Numbered from the stretch's first letter, positions 22,632-32,223 are shown. The stretch is 49,348 bases of DNA from Lachnospiraceae bacterium (GCA_030523275.1 JAUNIX010000023.1:1-49348); one strand, 5' to 3'. Notes: generated from the sequence alone by a model not told the origin. Translations and numbers: made by a program.

Positions 22632-23819
22632 ATGGAAAGATTATTATTTACTTCTGAATCTGTTACAGAGGGCCATCCAGATAAGATGTGCGATCAGATT
22701 TCAGATGCAATTTTAGATGCATTATTAGAAAAGGACCCAATGAGCCGTGTTGCCTGTGAAACATGTACAACTACAGGTTTGGTTATGGTAATGGGTGAAA
22801 TTACAACAAATGCCTATGTAGATATTCAGAAAATTGTTCGCGATACAGTTACAGAAATTGGTTATACACGAGGAAAATATGGTTTTGATGCCGAAACTTG
22901 TGGTGTATTAGTGGCTATTGATGAACAGTCCAGTGATATTGCAATGGGTGTTGATAAAGCCTTAGAAGCAAAAGAAAACAAAATGTCTGATGAAGAGATT
23001 GAGGCAATTGGTGCTGGTGATCAGGGTATGATGTTTGGTTATGCGACAAATGAAACCGATGAGTATATGCCATATCCAATTTCACTTGCACACAAACTGG
23101 CAAGAAAATTGACAGAGGTTCGTAAAAATGGAACCCTTTCCTATTTAAGACCAGACGGAAAAACACAGGTAACGGTTGAATATGATGAAGAAGGAAATCC
23201 AGCAAGATTAGATGCAATCGTATTATCTACTCAGCATGATCCAGATGTAACACAGGAGCAAATTCACGAAGATATTAAGAAATATGTTTTTGAACCAGTT
23301 TTACCGTCCAATTTGGTAGATGAAAACACAAAAATCTTTATCAATCCAACCGGACGTTTTGTCATTGGTGGCCCTCATGGTGATGCGGGTCTTACCGGAC
23401 GTAAAATTATCGTAGATACATATGGTGGATACGCTCGTCACGGTGGTGGAGCGTTCTCTGGAAAAGACTGCACGAAAGTAGACCGTTCTGCAGCTTATGC
23501 AGCACGTTACGTTGCCAAAAATATCGTTGCAGCCGGGTTAGCAGAGAAATGTGAAATTCAGTTATCTTATGCTATTGGTGTTGCACAGCCAACATCGATT
23601 ATGATTGATACATTTGGAACTGGTAAATTGTCAGAGGAAAAATTAGTTGAGATTGTACGTGACAATTTTGATTTGCGACCAGCGGGAATTATCAAGATGT
23701 TAGATTTGAGAAGACCAATTTATAAGCAGACAGCTGCTTATGGGCATTTTGGTAGAAATGATCTTAATCTTCCATGGGAAAAATTAGATAAAGTTGAAGA
23801 TTTAAAACAATATTTATAA
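22632..23819 (+). CDS. metK: S-adenosylmethionine synthetase
   Basis: A 395-residue enzyme forming SAM from methionine and ATP. Motifs seen are [32 protein letters not shown] and the loop GGAFSGKD, with the normal three-domain length. The ATG at 22632 follows AAAGGAGATTATT; upstream in-frame starts are rejected because the protein begins [11 protein letters not shown]. Controlled by the SAM-I riboswitch upstream and closed by a strong terminator. Confidence 0.97.
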   Translation: MERLLFTSESVTEGHPDKMCDQISDAILDALLEKDPMSRVACETCTTTGLVMVMGEITTNAYVDIQKIVRDTVTEIGYTRGKYGFDAETCGVLVAIDEQSSDIAMGVDKALEAKENKMSDEEIEAIGAGDQGMMFGYATNETDEYMPYPISLAHKLARKLTEVRKNGTLSYLRPDGKTQVTVEYDEEGNPARLDAIVLSTQHDPDVTQEQIHEDIKKYVFEPVLPSNLVDENTKIFINPTGRFVIGGPHGDAGLTGRKIIVDTYGGYARHGGGAFSGKDCTKVDRSAAYAARYVAKNIVAAGLAEKCEIQLSYAIGVAQPTSIMIDTFGTGKLSEEKLVEIVRDNFDLRPAGIIKMLDLRRPIYKQTAAYGHFGRNDLNLPWEKLDKVEDLKQYL

Positions 23820-23837
23820 AAGATAGAAATGTTTGAT

Positions 23838-23871
23838 AAAACGCTCAGTCGATATCGATTGAGCGTTTTTA
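23838..23871 (+). terminator. Terminator behind metK
   Basis: AAAACGCTCA...GTCGATATCGATTGAGCGTTTTT: a 15-bp stem with a G-U pair and a T-run. Confidence 0.9.
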
Positions 23872-23894
23872 TGATATAGGAGGTGCTATAACAA

Positions 23895-24557
23895 ATGAGC
23901 ACAATTGCAGTGATTGATGATGATGTTTATATTGGAGATTTGTTGGAGAAAATTTTAACCCAAGAAGGATATTCTGTTTTACGAGCGTATTCTGGGACAG
24001 AAGCAGTTCTTTTGTTATCGCAATGTCATCCGGATTTAGTTTTGCTTGATTTAATGCTACCAGGACTTTCTGGTGAAGAAGTTCTTCCCAAAATTCGGGA
24101 AATTCCAGTGATTGTGATTAGTGCTAAAATTGATGTGGAAGATAAGGTGAAAATGTTGATGGATGGTGCAGATGATTATTTGACAAAACCTTTTGATATT
24201 CAGGAACTTCTTGCCAGAATCATTGTTCAGCTTAGGAAAAAGTCAACAGTAAGAGAACAACAATATTTATATTTTGATGAAATTTTGTTAGATACACAAT
24301 CGCGTGATGTAAGGGTAAATGGTAATTTTATAAAATTGACAAAAACGGAATATGCAATTTTAAAATTGCTGATGCAAAATGAAAAACAAGTCATTACAAA
24401 ATCGGTGATGCTTGATCGTATTAGCGAGGATACTCCGGATTGTATGGAAAGTTCTTTAAAGGTCCATATCAGTAATTTAAGAAAAAAATTAAGGGAAGTA
24501 AATGGGAAAGATTATATTGAAGCGGTATGGGGAATCGGTTTTAAATTAAGAGCATAA
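23895..24557 (+). CDS. OmpR/PhoB-family response regulator
   Basis: A 220-residue protein with an N-terminal receiver (acidic pocket VIDDD, phospho-Asp52 in LLDLMLPG, TKPF lysine) and a C-terminal winged helix (LTKTEYAILKLLMQN, VHISNLRKKL, VWGIGFKL). It precedes an ABC transporter and a histidine kinase, forming one regulated module. TCTTTAC direct repeats 12 bases apart (24570 and 24582) before the transporter genes are plausible binding sites. AGGAGGTG precedes the ATG by about 10 bases. Confidence 0.92.
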   Translation: MSTIAVIDDDVYIGDLLEKILTQEGYSVLRAYSGTEAVLLLSQCHPDLVLLDLMLPGLSGEEVLPKIREIPVIVISAKIDVEDKVKMLMDGADDYLTKPFDIQELLARIIVQLRKKSTVREQQYLYFDEILLDTQSRDVRVNGNFIKLTKTEYAILKLLMQNEKQVITKSVMLDRISEDTPDCMESSLKVHISNLRKKLREVNGKDYIEAVWGIGFKLRA

Positions 24558-24569
24558 ATCTTAACTCTT

Positions 24570-24617
24570 TCTTTACGCTTCTCTTTACCGGGTACTTAAC
24601 TGATAGGATGTATGATA
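24570..24617 (+). promoter_or_regulatory. Putative response-regulator sites and promoter of the ABC genes
   Basis: TCTTTAC occurs at 24570-24576 and 24582-24588, and a TATGAT -10-like box lies near 24612. OmpR-family regulators often bind such tandem half-sites upstream of a poor -35. Moderate speculation. Confidence 0.35.
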
Positions 24618-24643
24618 GAGATATCATATAAGGAGGTAATAAA

Positions 24644-25558
24644 ATGGAATATGTATTAGAAACCAATGCTCTTACAAAACAATATGGGTATTTTAAAGCG
24701 TTGGACCACCTATCAATGAAAGTACCCAAAGGTTCTATTTATGGATTTATAGGGAAAAATGGTTCTGGTAAGACAACGCTGATTCGCTTGATTTGTGGCT
24801 TACAAAAACCGACAGATGGAGAATATACCCTGTATGGAAGAAAGAACAGCGAAAATGATATTGCCAGATCAAGAAGGCGGATGGGAGCGGTGGTAGAAAC
24901 TCCATCAATTTATTTAAATATGTCAGCCAAAGATAATTTAAAACAGCAGTATATGATTTTAGGGTGTCCATCGTTTGATGGCATTGACGAGTTACTGGAA
25001 ATGACTGGGCTTTCTCACACAGGAAAGAAAAAAGCGAAAGATTTTTCTCTTGGGATGCGCCAACGATTAGGAATTGCGATTGCCCTAGCAGGGAATCCAG
25101 ATTTTCTTGTTCTGGATGAGCCAGTTAATGGCTTAGATCCACAGGGAATTATAGAAATCAGAGAATTGATTTTAAAGTTGAATCATGAACATCAGATTAC
25201 GGTTCTTATTTCCAGTCATATTTTAGATGAACTTTCAAGATTGGCAACGCATTATGGATTTATTGATCAGGGACATATGGTAAAAGAAATGAGTGCGAAA
25301 GATTTGGAAAAAGTATGTCGGAAGTGTGTGCATGTAAAGGTATCGGATACAAAAGCTTTGACATCCGTTTTAGATGAATGGGGTGTGGAATACACAATTT
25401 TATCTAATACGGAAGCGGATATATTTGCACAGATGAATGTAACAAAATTAACGTTAGAATTATCGAAGCGAAATTGTGAGATTCAATCCATTCAGGAAAA
25501 AGGAGAAAGTTTAGAAAGTTACTATATCCGTTTGATAGGGGGTGGCCATATTGCTTAG
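24644..25558 (+). CDS. ABC transporter ATP-binding protein (BcrA/lantibiotic-immunity type)
   Basis: A 304-residue ATPase with Walker A GKNGSGKTT (37-45), signature FSLGMRQRLGIA, Walker B FLVLDEP and H-loop SSH. A C-terminal ~80-residue extension is typical of BcrA-like and LanF-like exporters. AAGGAGG precedes the ATG. It should energise the permease encoded next, with 8-17 bases of overlap. Likely function is removal of, or resistance to, a peptide antibiotic; the substrate is unknown. Confidence 0.92.
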   Translation: MEYVLETNALTKQYGYFKALDHLSMKVPKGSIYGFIGKNGSGKTTLIRLICGLQKPTDGEYTLYGRKNSENDIARSRRRMGAVVETPSIYLNMSAKDNLKQQYMILGCPSFDGIDELLEMTGLSHTGKKKAKDFSLGMRQRLGIAIALAGNPDFLVLDEPVNGLDPQGIIEIRELILKLNHEHQITVLISSHILDELSRLATHYGFIDQGHMVKEMSAKDLEKVCRKCVHVKVSDTKALTSVLDEWGVEYTILSNTEADIFAQMNVTKLTLELSKRNCEIQSIQEKGESLESYYIRLIGGGHIA

Positions 25559-26375
25559 ACTTTTACGAGCCAACATGATGAGGTTAAAGAAAGATAGAAT
25601 ATTTTGGATAGAAATATTGTTAGTTGTTGCATTTGGTATTTTTATGTGTATGATGAACTATAGATCTATGATACATTTTCATAATATAATGATGGTTGAT
25701 AGCATCTTGTTTACATCTCTTATTTTAAGTGGAATTCTTTTGTCTATCGCCATCAGTATGTTCGTGGGAACAGAATATAGCGATGGAACGATTCGCAATA
25801 AAATCGTAATCGGAGACAAAAGAGCGCATATTTATTTTGCTAATTTTTTCACTTGTTCGTGTATCGCAATATTTATATATATGACCGGAATTCTTGTTAT
25901 AAGTGTGATAGGAATTCCAATGTTTGGCATGATTCAAATGAAAGCATCTTCTTTTTTGATCTTATTTTTAGACGGTTTTTTATTGTCGATTGCTTACGCA
26001 TCTATTTATAATTTAATTGGGCTGTTAAGTTCGAATAAAGCTTATACAGTAGCAATTAGCATTTTGATTGGATTTGCACTTTTATTTTTGGCTAGTTGGA
26101 TGCTTCAGGCAATGGGACAACCTAAAATGATAGACCAAGCACAGATTATTGATGGTAAAACAGTAATTGAAACAATAAAAAATCCTCATTATATCACTGG
26201 AATCAAAAGAACAATTTATCAAATCCTCATTGATTTTAATCCAGGTGGACAGAGTATGCAAATTGCTAGTTTAGAAATGCCTCATCCATATCGGATGGGA
26301 ATTTATTCGATGATTATTATCATTGTTTCCAATCTTGCAGGAATGTTTTGTTTTGCTAAAAAAGATATAAAATAG
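25551..26375 (+). CDS. ABC-2 type transporter permease
   Basis: A membrane protein of ~274 residues with six predicted helices (about 20-38, 58-78, 105-128, 138-160, 168-190, 250-268) and a soluble loop before the last. This is the BcrB/LanE layout. The frame permits GTG at 25542, but TTG at 25551 has AGGGGG 8 bases upstream and is preferred. It overlaps the ATPase gene, so the two are translated together. Confidence 0.85.
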   Translation: MLRLLRANMMRLKKDRIFWIEILLVVAFGIFMCMMNYRSMIHFHNIMMVDSILFTSLILSGILLSIAISMFVGTEYSDGTIRNKIVIGDKRAHIYFANFFTCSCIAIFIYMTGILVISVIGIPMFGMIQMKASSFLILFLDGFLLSIAYASIYNLIGLLSSNKAYTVAISILIGFALLFLASWMLQAMGQPKMIDQAQIIDGKTVIETIKNPHYITGIKRTIYQILIDFNPGGQSMQIASLEMPHPYRMGIYSMIIIIVSNLAGMFCFAKKDIK

Positions 26376-26385
26376 AGGAGTTGTT

Positions 26386-27288
26386 ATGATCAGATTACTT
26401 TGTGCCATATGTATCATTTTGTGTATAATCCTTTTGGTTTTCATTTCTAAGATTGTGTTAATGCGAAAAGAAATACAAAATCTAAGATTAGAATTTGTGC
26501 GAAGATTAAAAGAAGATACTAATGTAGGAATTGATGTATCCGTATCGGACTCTAAAATAAGAGAATTAGCTGTCGAGTTAAATCGGCAGCTAAAGCTGCT
26601 TAGAAAAGAACAGATTCGATATCAACGAGGAGATCAGGAAGTGAAAAATGCCATTACAAATATTTCCCATGACCTCCGTACCCCATTGACTGCTATTTGT
26701 GGATATATGGATTTACTTTCGAAAGAAAATGTTTCTGACACTGTAAAGGATTATCTTTCTATCATTGATAATCGTGTACTGGCATTAAAGGAATTAACAG
26801 AGGAGTTATTTCGATATTCCATTGTGATATCATCGGATGAATATAAAGAGAGAAAACTAATTTCTCTAAACAGTATGTTAGAGGAATGTATTGTTGCGTA
26901 TTATGGTGCATTAAAAGAGGTAGGGATAGAACCGGAGATTACAATTCCAAAACACGAGATTAAAATAAATTTGAATGAAAAAGCTTTGATGCGCATTTTA
27001 TCAAATATTATGAGTAATGCGATCAAATATAGTGATGGGGATTTAAAAATTGTTTTAGAGGATAACGGAAAAATTTATTTTTATAACCATGCAAAAGATT
27101 TAGATGAAATACAGGTTGCTAATTTATTTGATCGATTTTATACAGTGGAAAGTGGAGCACATTCTACTGGAATGGGTCTTTCGATTGCCAGAACATTAAC
27201 AGAAGAAATGCATGGTTATATTGGAGCAGTATATGAAAATGATATTCTTTGTATTGAAATTGATTTTACAAGTTGTATGAAAAAATAA
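26386..27288 (+). CDS. Sensor histidine kinase with short N-terminal anchor
   Basis: A 300-residue kinase with a single N-terminal transmembrane helix (about 3-25) and almost no extracellular part. HisKA follows with ITNISHDLRTPLTAI (His95), then HATPase with NIMSNAIKYS and STGMGLSIA. The G1 box is weak (NHAKDLDE). Such intramembrane-sensing kinases usually sense through the associated transporter. Partner of the regulator at 23895. AGAGGAG precedes the ATG. Confidence 0.9.
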   Translation: MIRLLCAICIILCIILLVFISKIVLMRKEIQNLRLEFVRRLKEDTNVGIDVSVSDSKIRELAVELNRQLKLLRKEQIRYQRGDQEVKNAITNISHDLRTPLTAICGYMDLLSKENVSDTVKDYLSIIDNRVLALKELTEELFRYSIVISSDEYKERKLISLNSMLEECIVAYYGALKEVGIEPEITIPKHEIKINLNEKALMRILSNIMSNAIKYSDGDLKIVLEDNGKIYFYNHAKDLDEIQVANLFDRFYTVESGAHSTGMGLSIARTLTEEMHGYIGAVYENDILCIEIDFTSCMKK

Positions 27289-27311
27289 ACATGATTTTCC
27301 GTGTTATTTTG

Positions 27312-27340
27312 TTTACATTTTGACACCGATTTGATATATT
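27312..27340 (+). promoter_or_regulatory. Promoter of the pantothenate cluster
   Basis: TTTACA (27312-27317) and TATATT (27335-27340), spacer 17. It lies ~120 bases upstream of the DUF2520 gene, leaving a leader that contains a lone SD-like AAAGGAGG (27416-27423) with no ORF behind it. Confidence 0.6.
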
Positions 27341-27438
27341 ACTTGTGGATGGTATTCTGAAAAGAAACTATACCCATGATATTATTTTATTTTCAAATTT
27401 AGAAGCTTATATCCCAAAGGAGGAATAAGACTTAGAGT

Positions 27439-27459
27439 ATCACCTAAAAAAGAGGTGAT
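27439..27459 (+). promoter_or_regulatory. Hairpin covering the ribosome site of the DUF2520 gene
   Basis: ATCACCT (27439-27445) pairs with AGGTGAT (27453-27459), which contains the Shine-Dalgarno of the first pantothenate gene. Opening this 7-bp stem would be needed for translation, so it may limit or regulate entry into the operon. Confidence 0.5.
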
Positions 27460-27463
27460 CATG

Positions 27464-28309
27464 ATGAAGATTGGATTTATCGGAGCTGGGAATGTTGGCT
27501 GTTCTCTAGGTAGATATTTCAAACACAATCAGAAAAATGTTGTTGGTTATTATAGCCGCACAAAGGAATCTGCATATCAAGCAGCAAAACTAACAAATAC
27601 AACACAGTTTGACACAATGAAAGAAATTGTTAAAATGTGTGATACTCTATTTCTTACAGTTCCAGACGGACAGATTTTGGAAGTTTGGAATCAGGTAAAA
27701 AGTTTTCCAATTGAAGGGAAAATGATATGTCATTGCAGCGGTGCGATGTCCGCTGAAATCTTTTCAGGAATCCATGAGAAGAAGGCTTATGGATATTCAA
27801 TTCATCCAATGTTTCCATTTAACAGTAAGACAATTCCATATGAGACGATGCAGACCGCGTTTTTTACTGTCGAGGGCGATGAAGAAAAAAGAAATGATCT
27901 GGTTTCTATGATTCAAGGTTTTGGAAATCAGGTGAAAGTCCTGGATAGTAAAAATAAAACAAGTTATCATGCTGCATCTGTCATGGCTTCTAATCAAGTA
28001 GTAGCACTTATGGAAATGGCGGTAACATTGTTAAAAAAATGTCAATTTTCTGAACGGGAGGCACTTGATGCATTAAGACCATTGGCGCTGAAAAATTTAG
28101 AAAACATTTTGACAGTGGGAACAACGAAGGCATTGACGGGTCCTGTGGAACGAAATGATGTCGAGACAGTAAAAAAGCATTTACGAGATTTGGACGAGGA
28201 ACAAAGAGAAGTTTATCAGGCATGTTCGAAAATGCTTTTGCACATCACCGACCGAAAGTATCCAGACAGGGACGAATATGAATTGAAAAAAGTATTGGAG
28301 GAAGAGTAA
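27464..28309 (+). CDS. Rossmann/DUF2520 protein, probable ketopantoate reductase
   Basis: A 281-residue protein with an N-terminal NAD(P)-binding fold ([25 protein letters not shown]) and the helical DUF2520 domain ([18 protein letters not shown]...). It sits directly before panB and panC, while no classical PanE appears in the window. DUF2520 proteins have been proposed, and in Francisella (PanG) reported, to reduce ketopantoate to pantoate. That step would complete this cluster. ATG at 27464 or 27461. The Shine-Dalgarno lies in a hairpin. Function by context, not proven. Confidence 0.75.
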   Translation: MKIGFIGAGNVGCSLGRYFKHNQKNVVGYYSRTKESAYQAAKLTNTTQFDTMKEIVKMCDTLFLTVPDGQILEVWNQVKSFPIEGKMICHCSGAMSAEIFSGIHEKKAYGYSIHPMFPFNSKTIPYETMQTAFFTVEGDEEKRNDLVSMIQGFGNQVKVLDSKNKTSYHAASVMASNQVVALMEMAVTLLKKCQFSEREALDALRPLALKNLENILTVGTTKALTGPVERNDVETVKKHLRDLDEEQREVYQACSKMLLHITDRKYPDRDEYELKKVLEEE

Positions 28310-28310
28310 A

Positions 28311-29138
28311 TTGAAAAATACGGTATCAACATTTCAGAAGATGAAAGACGAAGGCAAAAAAATTTCCATGTTAACAGCGTATGATTATTCTACCGCTAAG
28401 TTAGAAGACGAAGCAGGAATTCACGGAATTCTTGTTGGAGATTCTCTTGGAAATGTTATGTTAGGATATGAGGATACAATCTCTGTTACGATGGAAGATA
28501 TGATTCGATATGGTTCTACAGTAACCAGAGGAGCAAAAAACGCTTTAGTTGTCATTGACATGCCATTTATGTCTTATCAGACTTCTGTTTATGATGCAGT
28601 TGTGAACGCAGGACGTTTAATGAAGGAAGCAAGAGCAGGTGCAGTTAAATTAGAAGGTGGAGTTAAATTTGCGCCACATATTAAAGCCATCGTAGATGCT
28701 TCGATTCCAGTTATGGCACATATTGGATTAACTCCTCAGTCTATCAATGCATTTGGTGGATTTAAAGTACAGGGAAAAACAGAAGCAGCAGCAAAACAGT
28801 TAATTGAAGATGCAAAAGCAGTAGAAGCAGCTGGTGCATTTGCAGTCGTAATTGAAGGAGTACCAGCTAAATTAGCAAAGCTTGTAACAGAAGCAGTTCA
28901 TATTCCAACAATTGGTATCGGAGCAGGTCCGGATTGTGATGGACAGATTCTTGTATATCAGGATTTATTAGGTATGTTTAGTGATTTCACACCAAAATTT
29001 GTGAAACGTTATGCCGATATTGGAACGATCATGAAAGATGCATTTTCTACTTATATAAAAGAAGTAGATGAACAAAGTTTCCCTGAAGAAAAGCACTGCT
29101 ATACAATAAATGAAGAAGTGATTGAAAAATTATATTAG
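28311..29138 (+). CDS. panB: 3-methyl-2-oxobutanoate hydroxymethyltransferase
   Basis: The first enzyme of pantothenate synthesis, adding a hydroxymethyl group from methylene-THF to ketoisovalerate. The 275-residue TIM barrel shows [34 protein letters not shown] and [12 protein letters not shown]. It starts at TTG (28311) behind GGAGGAAGAG, one base after the DUF2520 stop. Confidence 0.96.
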   Translation: MKNTVSTFQKMKDEGKKISMLTAYDYSTAKLEDEAGIHGILVGDSLGNVMLGYEDTISVTMEDMIRYGSTVTRGAKNALVVIDMPFMSYQTSVYDAVVNAGRLMKEARAGAVKLEGGVKFAPHIKAIVDASIPVMAHIGLTPQSINAFGGFKVQGKTEAAAKQLIEDAKAVEAAGAFAVVIEGVPAKLAKLVTEAVHIPTIGIGAGPDCDGQILVYQDLLGMFSDFTPKFVKRYADIGTIMKDAFSTYIKEVDEQSFPEEKHCYTINEEVIEKLY

Positions 29139-29149
29139 TTGACAACGGC

Positions 29150-29180
29150 TGTCCAGATATGTAAAATGCATATCTGGACA
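29150..29180 (+). other. 12-bp hairpin between panB and panC
   Basis: TGTCCAGATATG pairs perfectly with CATATCTGGACA around a 7-base loop. No T-run follows, so it is more likely an mRNA processing or stability element than a terminator. Confidence 0.6.
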
Positions 29181-29223
29181 AGTCTATAAATGCTAGAAAA
29201 CAGATTTTTAGGAGAAAAGAAAA

Positions 29224-30081
29224 ATGAAAATTGTTTCTACAGTAAATGAAGTTAGAGAACAGGTAAAAGCTTGGAAGAAAGAAGGATTGAGCGTTGGTTT
29301 AGTGCCTACGATGGGATATCTTCATGAAGGACATGCAAGTTTAATGAAGAAGGCAACAGAACAGTGTGACAAAGTAGTTGTCAGCATTTTTGTAAATCCA
29401 ATGCAATTTGGACCAAATGAGGATTTGGATTCTTATCCAAGAGATTTAGATAAAGATGCAGCATTATGTGAGAGCATCGGTGTAAATTTGATTTTCCATC
29501 CAGAAGCAGAAGAAATGTATTCACCACAATTTTGTTCTTATGTGGATATGAATGTATTAACAGAAGATTTATGTGGAAAATCTCGTCCTGTACATTTTCG
29601 TGGTGTATGTACAGTATGCAATAAATTATTTAATATTGTACAGCCAAACAAAGCATTCTTTGGACAAAAAGATGCACAGCAGTTAGCAATTATCAAACGT
29701 ATGGTAGAAGACCTTAATATGGATCTTGAGATTGTAGGATGTCCAATCATCAGAGAAGAAGATGGACTTGCAAAAAGCTCTAGAAATACGTATTTAAATG
29801 AAGAAGAAAGAAAAGCAGCACTGGTATTAAGTCAGAGTATTTTCTTAGGTCAGAAAATGGCAGAAGACGGTGAGACAGATGCAAAGAAAATCATTGCTGC
29901 TATGACAGAAAAAATTGAAACCGAACCAATGGCAAGAATCGACTATGTGAAAGTCGTAGACGGATTGACTATGCAGCCAATCGATGTCATTGATCGTCCG
30001 ATCGTAACAGCCATCGCTGTTTACATCAACGAAAAAGCAAGATTAATCGATAACTTTCACTACAGTCCCGAAATGCAGTAG
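29224..30081 (+). CDS. panC: Pantothenate synthetase
   Basis: ATP-dependent ligation of pantoate and beta-alanine. The 285-residue nucleotidyltransferase has the HIGH-like VPTMGYLHEGHASL, FVNPMQFGPNEDLDSYPR, FGQKDAQQL and KSSRNTYL. TTTAGGAGAAAAG precedes the ATG. Part of the pan cluster. Confidence 0.97.
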   Translation: MKIVSTVNEVREQVKAWKKEGLSVGLVPTMGYLHEGHASLMKKATEQCDKVVVSIFVNPMQFGPNEDLDSYPRDLDKDAALCESIGVNLIFHPEAEEMYSPQFCSYVDMNVLTEDLCGKSRPVHFRGVCTVCNKLFNIVQPNKAFFGQKDAQQLAIIKRMVEDLNMDLEIVGCPIIREEDGLAKSSRNTYLNEEERKAALVLSQSIFLGQKMAEDGETDAKKIIAAMTEKIETEPMARIDYVKVVDGLTMQPIDVIDRPIVTAIAVYINEKARLIDNFHYSPEMQ

Positions 30082-30140
30082 AGAAAATTACTGAAAGTTG
30101 AACGGATGCTTGCATACGGGCAACTAGAAGTAATTTTCTC
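30081..30140 (+). other. Stem-loop I of the panC-panD repeat
   Basis: GAGAAAATTACT (30081-30092) pairs perfectly with AGTAATTTTCTC (30129-30140), with an inner AGTTG/CAACT stem and the loop AACGGATGCTTGCATACGGG. The 30082-30394 intergenic region holds no gene; it is filled by this repeat family. Confidence 0.7.
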
Positions 30141-30219
30141 TAATATATGAGCGGGACGCTCATAATCCTCAGACAGGAGCTGCAAAGCAGTGAGTCTGAG
30201 GACTGAGGACTGCATTTCG
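30134..30219 (+). repeat. Structured tandem repeat between panC and panD, copy 1
   Basis: An 86-base unit, 79 bases in copy 2 because a 7-base GAGGACT is duplicated here. It folds into TATGAGCG/CGCTCATA with a GGA loop and CCTCAGAC/GTCTGAGG enclosing CTGC/GCAG. The unit starts at TTTTCTC and ends TGCATTTCG. Almost identical to 30271-30349. Confidence 0.8.
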
Positions 30220-30270
30220 CAACAAAGAGGAAAAGGAACGGATGCTAGCATACGTCGCTTCTGGAGTCCA

Positions 30271-30349
30271 TTTTCTCTAATATATGAGCGGGACGCTCAT
30301 AATCCTCAGACAAAAGCTGCAAAGCAGCGAGTCTGAGGACTGCATTTCG
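30271..30349 (+). repeat. Structured tandem repeat between panC and panD, copy 2
   Basis: Same hairpins as copy 1. The CAGGAGC/CAAAAGC and CAGTGAG/CAGCGAG differences lie in the loop or keep pairing (the change in GCAGTGAG to GCAGCGAG adds a pair to AGCTGC). It is also preceded by AACGGATGCTAGCATACG, matching the loop of stem-loop I. Confidence 0.8.
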
Positions 30350-30394
30350 AATTAAGTGGTAAGAAGATAGATATATTTTTAAAGGAGAAAACCA

Positions 30395-30784
30395 ATGCAT
30401 ATTAATATGTTAAAAGCTAAAATTCATCGTGCAACTGTAAAACAGGCAGAACTCGATTATGTGGGAAGTATTACAGTAGACGAAGATTTATTAGATGAAG
30501 CAGGAATTTTAGAATATGAAAAAGTTCAGATCGTGGATGTAAACAACGGAAGCAGATTTGAAACTTATACAATTGCAGGTGAACGTGGAAGTGGAATGAT
30601 CTGCTTAAACGGTGCTGCCGCAAGATGTGTTTCTACTGGTGACAAAATCATTATTATGTGTTATGCAGATATGACTCCAGAAGAAGCAAAAGAACACAAA
30701 CCAAAAGTTTTATTTGTAGATGAAGAAAATCACATTTCACGTATTACAAATTACGAAAAACATGGTAGACTAGAGGATATGTAG
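30395..30784 (+). CDS. panD: Aspartate 1-decarboxylase proenzyme
   Basis: It makes beta-alanine for pantothenate. The 129-residue proenzyme has the self-cleavage site between Gly24 and Ser25 (DYVGSITVD), which gives the pyruvoyl group. NGAAAR and the [13 protein letters not shown] end are typical. AAAGGAGAAAACC precedes the ATG. Separated from panC by the structured repeats. Confidence 0.96.
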   Translation: MHINMLKAKIHRATVKQAELDYVGSITVDEDLLDEAGILEYEKVQIVDVNNGSRFETYTIAGERGSGMICLNGAAARCVSTGDKIIIMCYADMTPEEAKEHKPKVLFVDEENHISRITNYEKHGRLEDM

Positions 30785-30848
30785 TATATAGTTAACAAAT
30801 TGTTAGGATAAATTGGCGCATTTGGCGCCATTGTACCAGGAGAGTATC

Positions 30849-32039
30849 ATGTTAAAAGGAAAGACAGTCGTATTAGGAGTTACCGGAAGTATTGCAGCAT
30901 ATAAAATGGCAAATGTAGCAAGTATGCTGATCAAAAAACATTGTGATGTTCATGTCATCATGACGCAGAATGCAACACATTTCATTAACCCTATTACATT
31001 TGAAACATTAACGAATCACAAATGTCTGGTAGATACATTTGACCGGAATTTTCAATTTCATGTAGCACATGTATCTTTGGCACAGCAAGCCGATTGTATG
31101 TTGATTGCCCCGGCTTCTGCCAATGTTATTGGGAAAATTGCTAACGGAATTGCGGACGATATGTTGACAACAACGATTATGGCATGTGATGCACCAAAAT
31201 TGATTTCTCCAGCCATGAATACGCACATGTTTGAAAATCCGATTGTGCAAGATAATCTGAAAAAATTACAAAGTTATGGCTATGAAATTATTGAACCTGC
31301 AGCAGGTAGATTGGCATGTGGAGATACCGGTTCCGGAAAATTACCAAGTGAAGAAGTTTTAGTTGATTACATTGAGCGAACCATTGCAAGACCAAAAGAT
31401 TTAGCAGGGAAAAAATTATTAGTAACTGCAGGGCCGACACAGGAAAAAATTGATCCAGTACGCTATGTGACGAATCATTCCACTGGAAAAATGGGATATG
31501 CAATTGCAAAAGCAGCGATGCTTCGTGGCGCAGAGGTAACACTAGTAAGTGGAAAAACGAATTTGACACCACCGCCGTTTGTAAATGTTGTACCGGTCGT
31601 TAGTGCACAAGACATGTTTGAGGCTGTCAGAGATCATTTTGAGGAACAGGATATTGTTATAAAATCGGCAGCCGTTGCGGATTACCGTCCGGCAAACGTT
31701 AGTGACGAAAAGATTAAGAAAAAAGATGGAGATATGTCAATTGCAATGGAGAGAACAACCGATATTCTCCAATATTTAGCAGGACATAGAAGAGAGAATC
31801 AGTTTATTTGCGGATTTTCCATGGAAACGCAGAATATGTTGGAAAATTCAAGAAAGAAATTAGATAAGAAAAAGTTAGATATGATTGTAGCAAATAATCT
31901 GAAAGTAAAAGGAGCAGGATTCGGAACCGATACCAATGTTGTGACTTTTATAACAAAAGAGGAAGAAAAGACATTAGAGATTATGACAAAACAAGAAGTG
32001 GCAGATAACCTTCTTGATTTTATCTTATCCAAAATGTAA
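30849..32039 (+). CDS. coaBC: Bifunctional phosphopantothenoylcysteine decarboxylase/ligase
   Basis: Two CoA steps in one protein. The N-terminal flavin decarboxylase CoaC has GVTGSIAAYKM, the catalytic-type His in FHVAHVSLA and PAMNTHMF. The C-terminal ligase CoaB has TAGPTQEKIDPVRYVTNHSTGKMG and KSAAVADYRP. The ATG at 30849 follows CAGGAGAGTATC; the open frame from a TTG at 30813 contains a TGGCGC/GCGCCA stem and is rejected as coding. It closes the pantothenate-CoA cluster. Confidence 0.95.
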   Translation: MLKGKTVVLGVTGSIAAYKMANVASMLIKKHCDVHVIMTQNATHFINPITFETLTNHKCLVDTFDRNFQFHVAHVSLAQQADCMLIAPASANVIGKIANGIADDMLTTTIMACDAPKLISPAMNTHMFENPIVQDNLKKLQSYGYEIIEPAAGRLACGDTGSGKLPSEEVLVDYIERTIARPKDLAGKKLLVTAGPTQEKIDPVRYVTNHSTGKMGYAIAKAAMLRGAEVTLVSGKTNLTPPPFVNVVPVVSAQDMFEAVRDHFEEQDIVIKSAAVADYRPANVSDEKIKKKDGDMSIAMERTTDILQYLAGHRRENQFICGFSMETQNMLENSRKKLDKKKLDMIVANNLKVKGAGFGTDTNVVTFITKEEEKTLEIMTKQEVADNLLDFILSKM

Positions 32040-32108
32040 ATTTATATCGTTAGTTGTAATTGTCAAGAGACCAGTTATGAATTGGTTTTGATTAGTTACA
32101 TCCATACG

Positions 32109-32150
32109 ACCCGATGAAACTCGCAAAGGTGAATCATCGGGTTTCTTTTT
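32109..32150 (+). terminator. Terminator of the pantothenate-CoA cluster
   Basis: ACCCGATGA pairs with TCATCGGGT followed by TTCTTTTT. Confidence 0.9.
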
Positions 32151-32223
32151 ATAGAAAGTTTATGAAATAAAAGACAACATTATGTTATAATTAATTCATA
32201 GACTTATCGGAGGGAAGAGCGAT

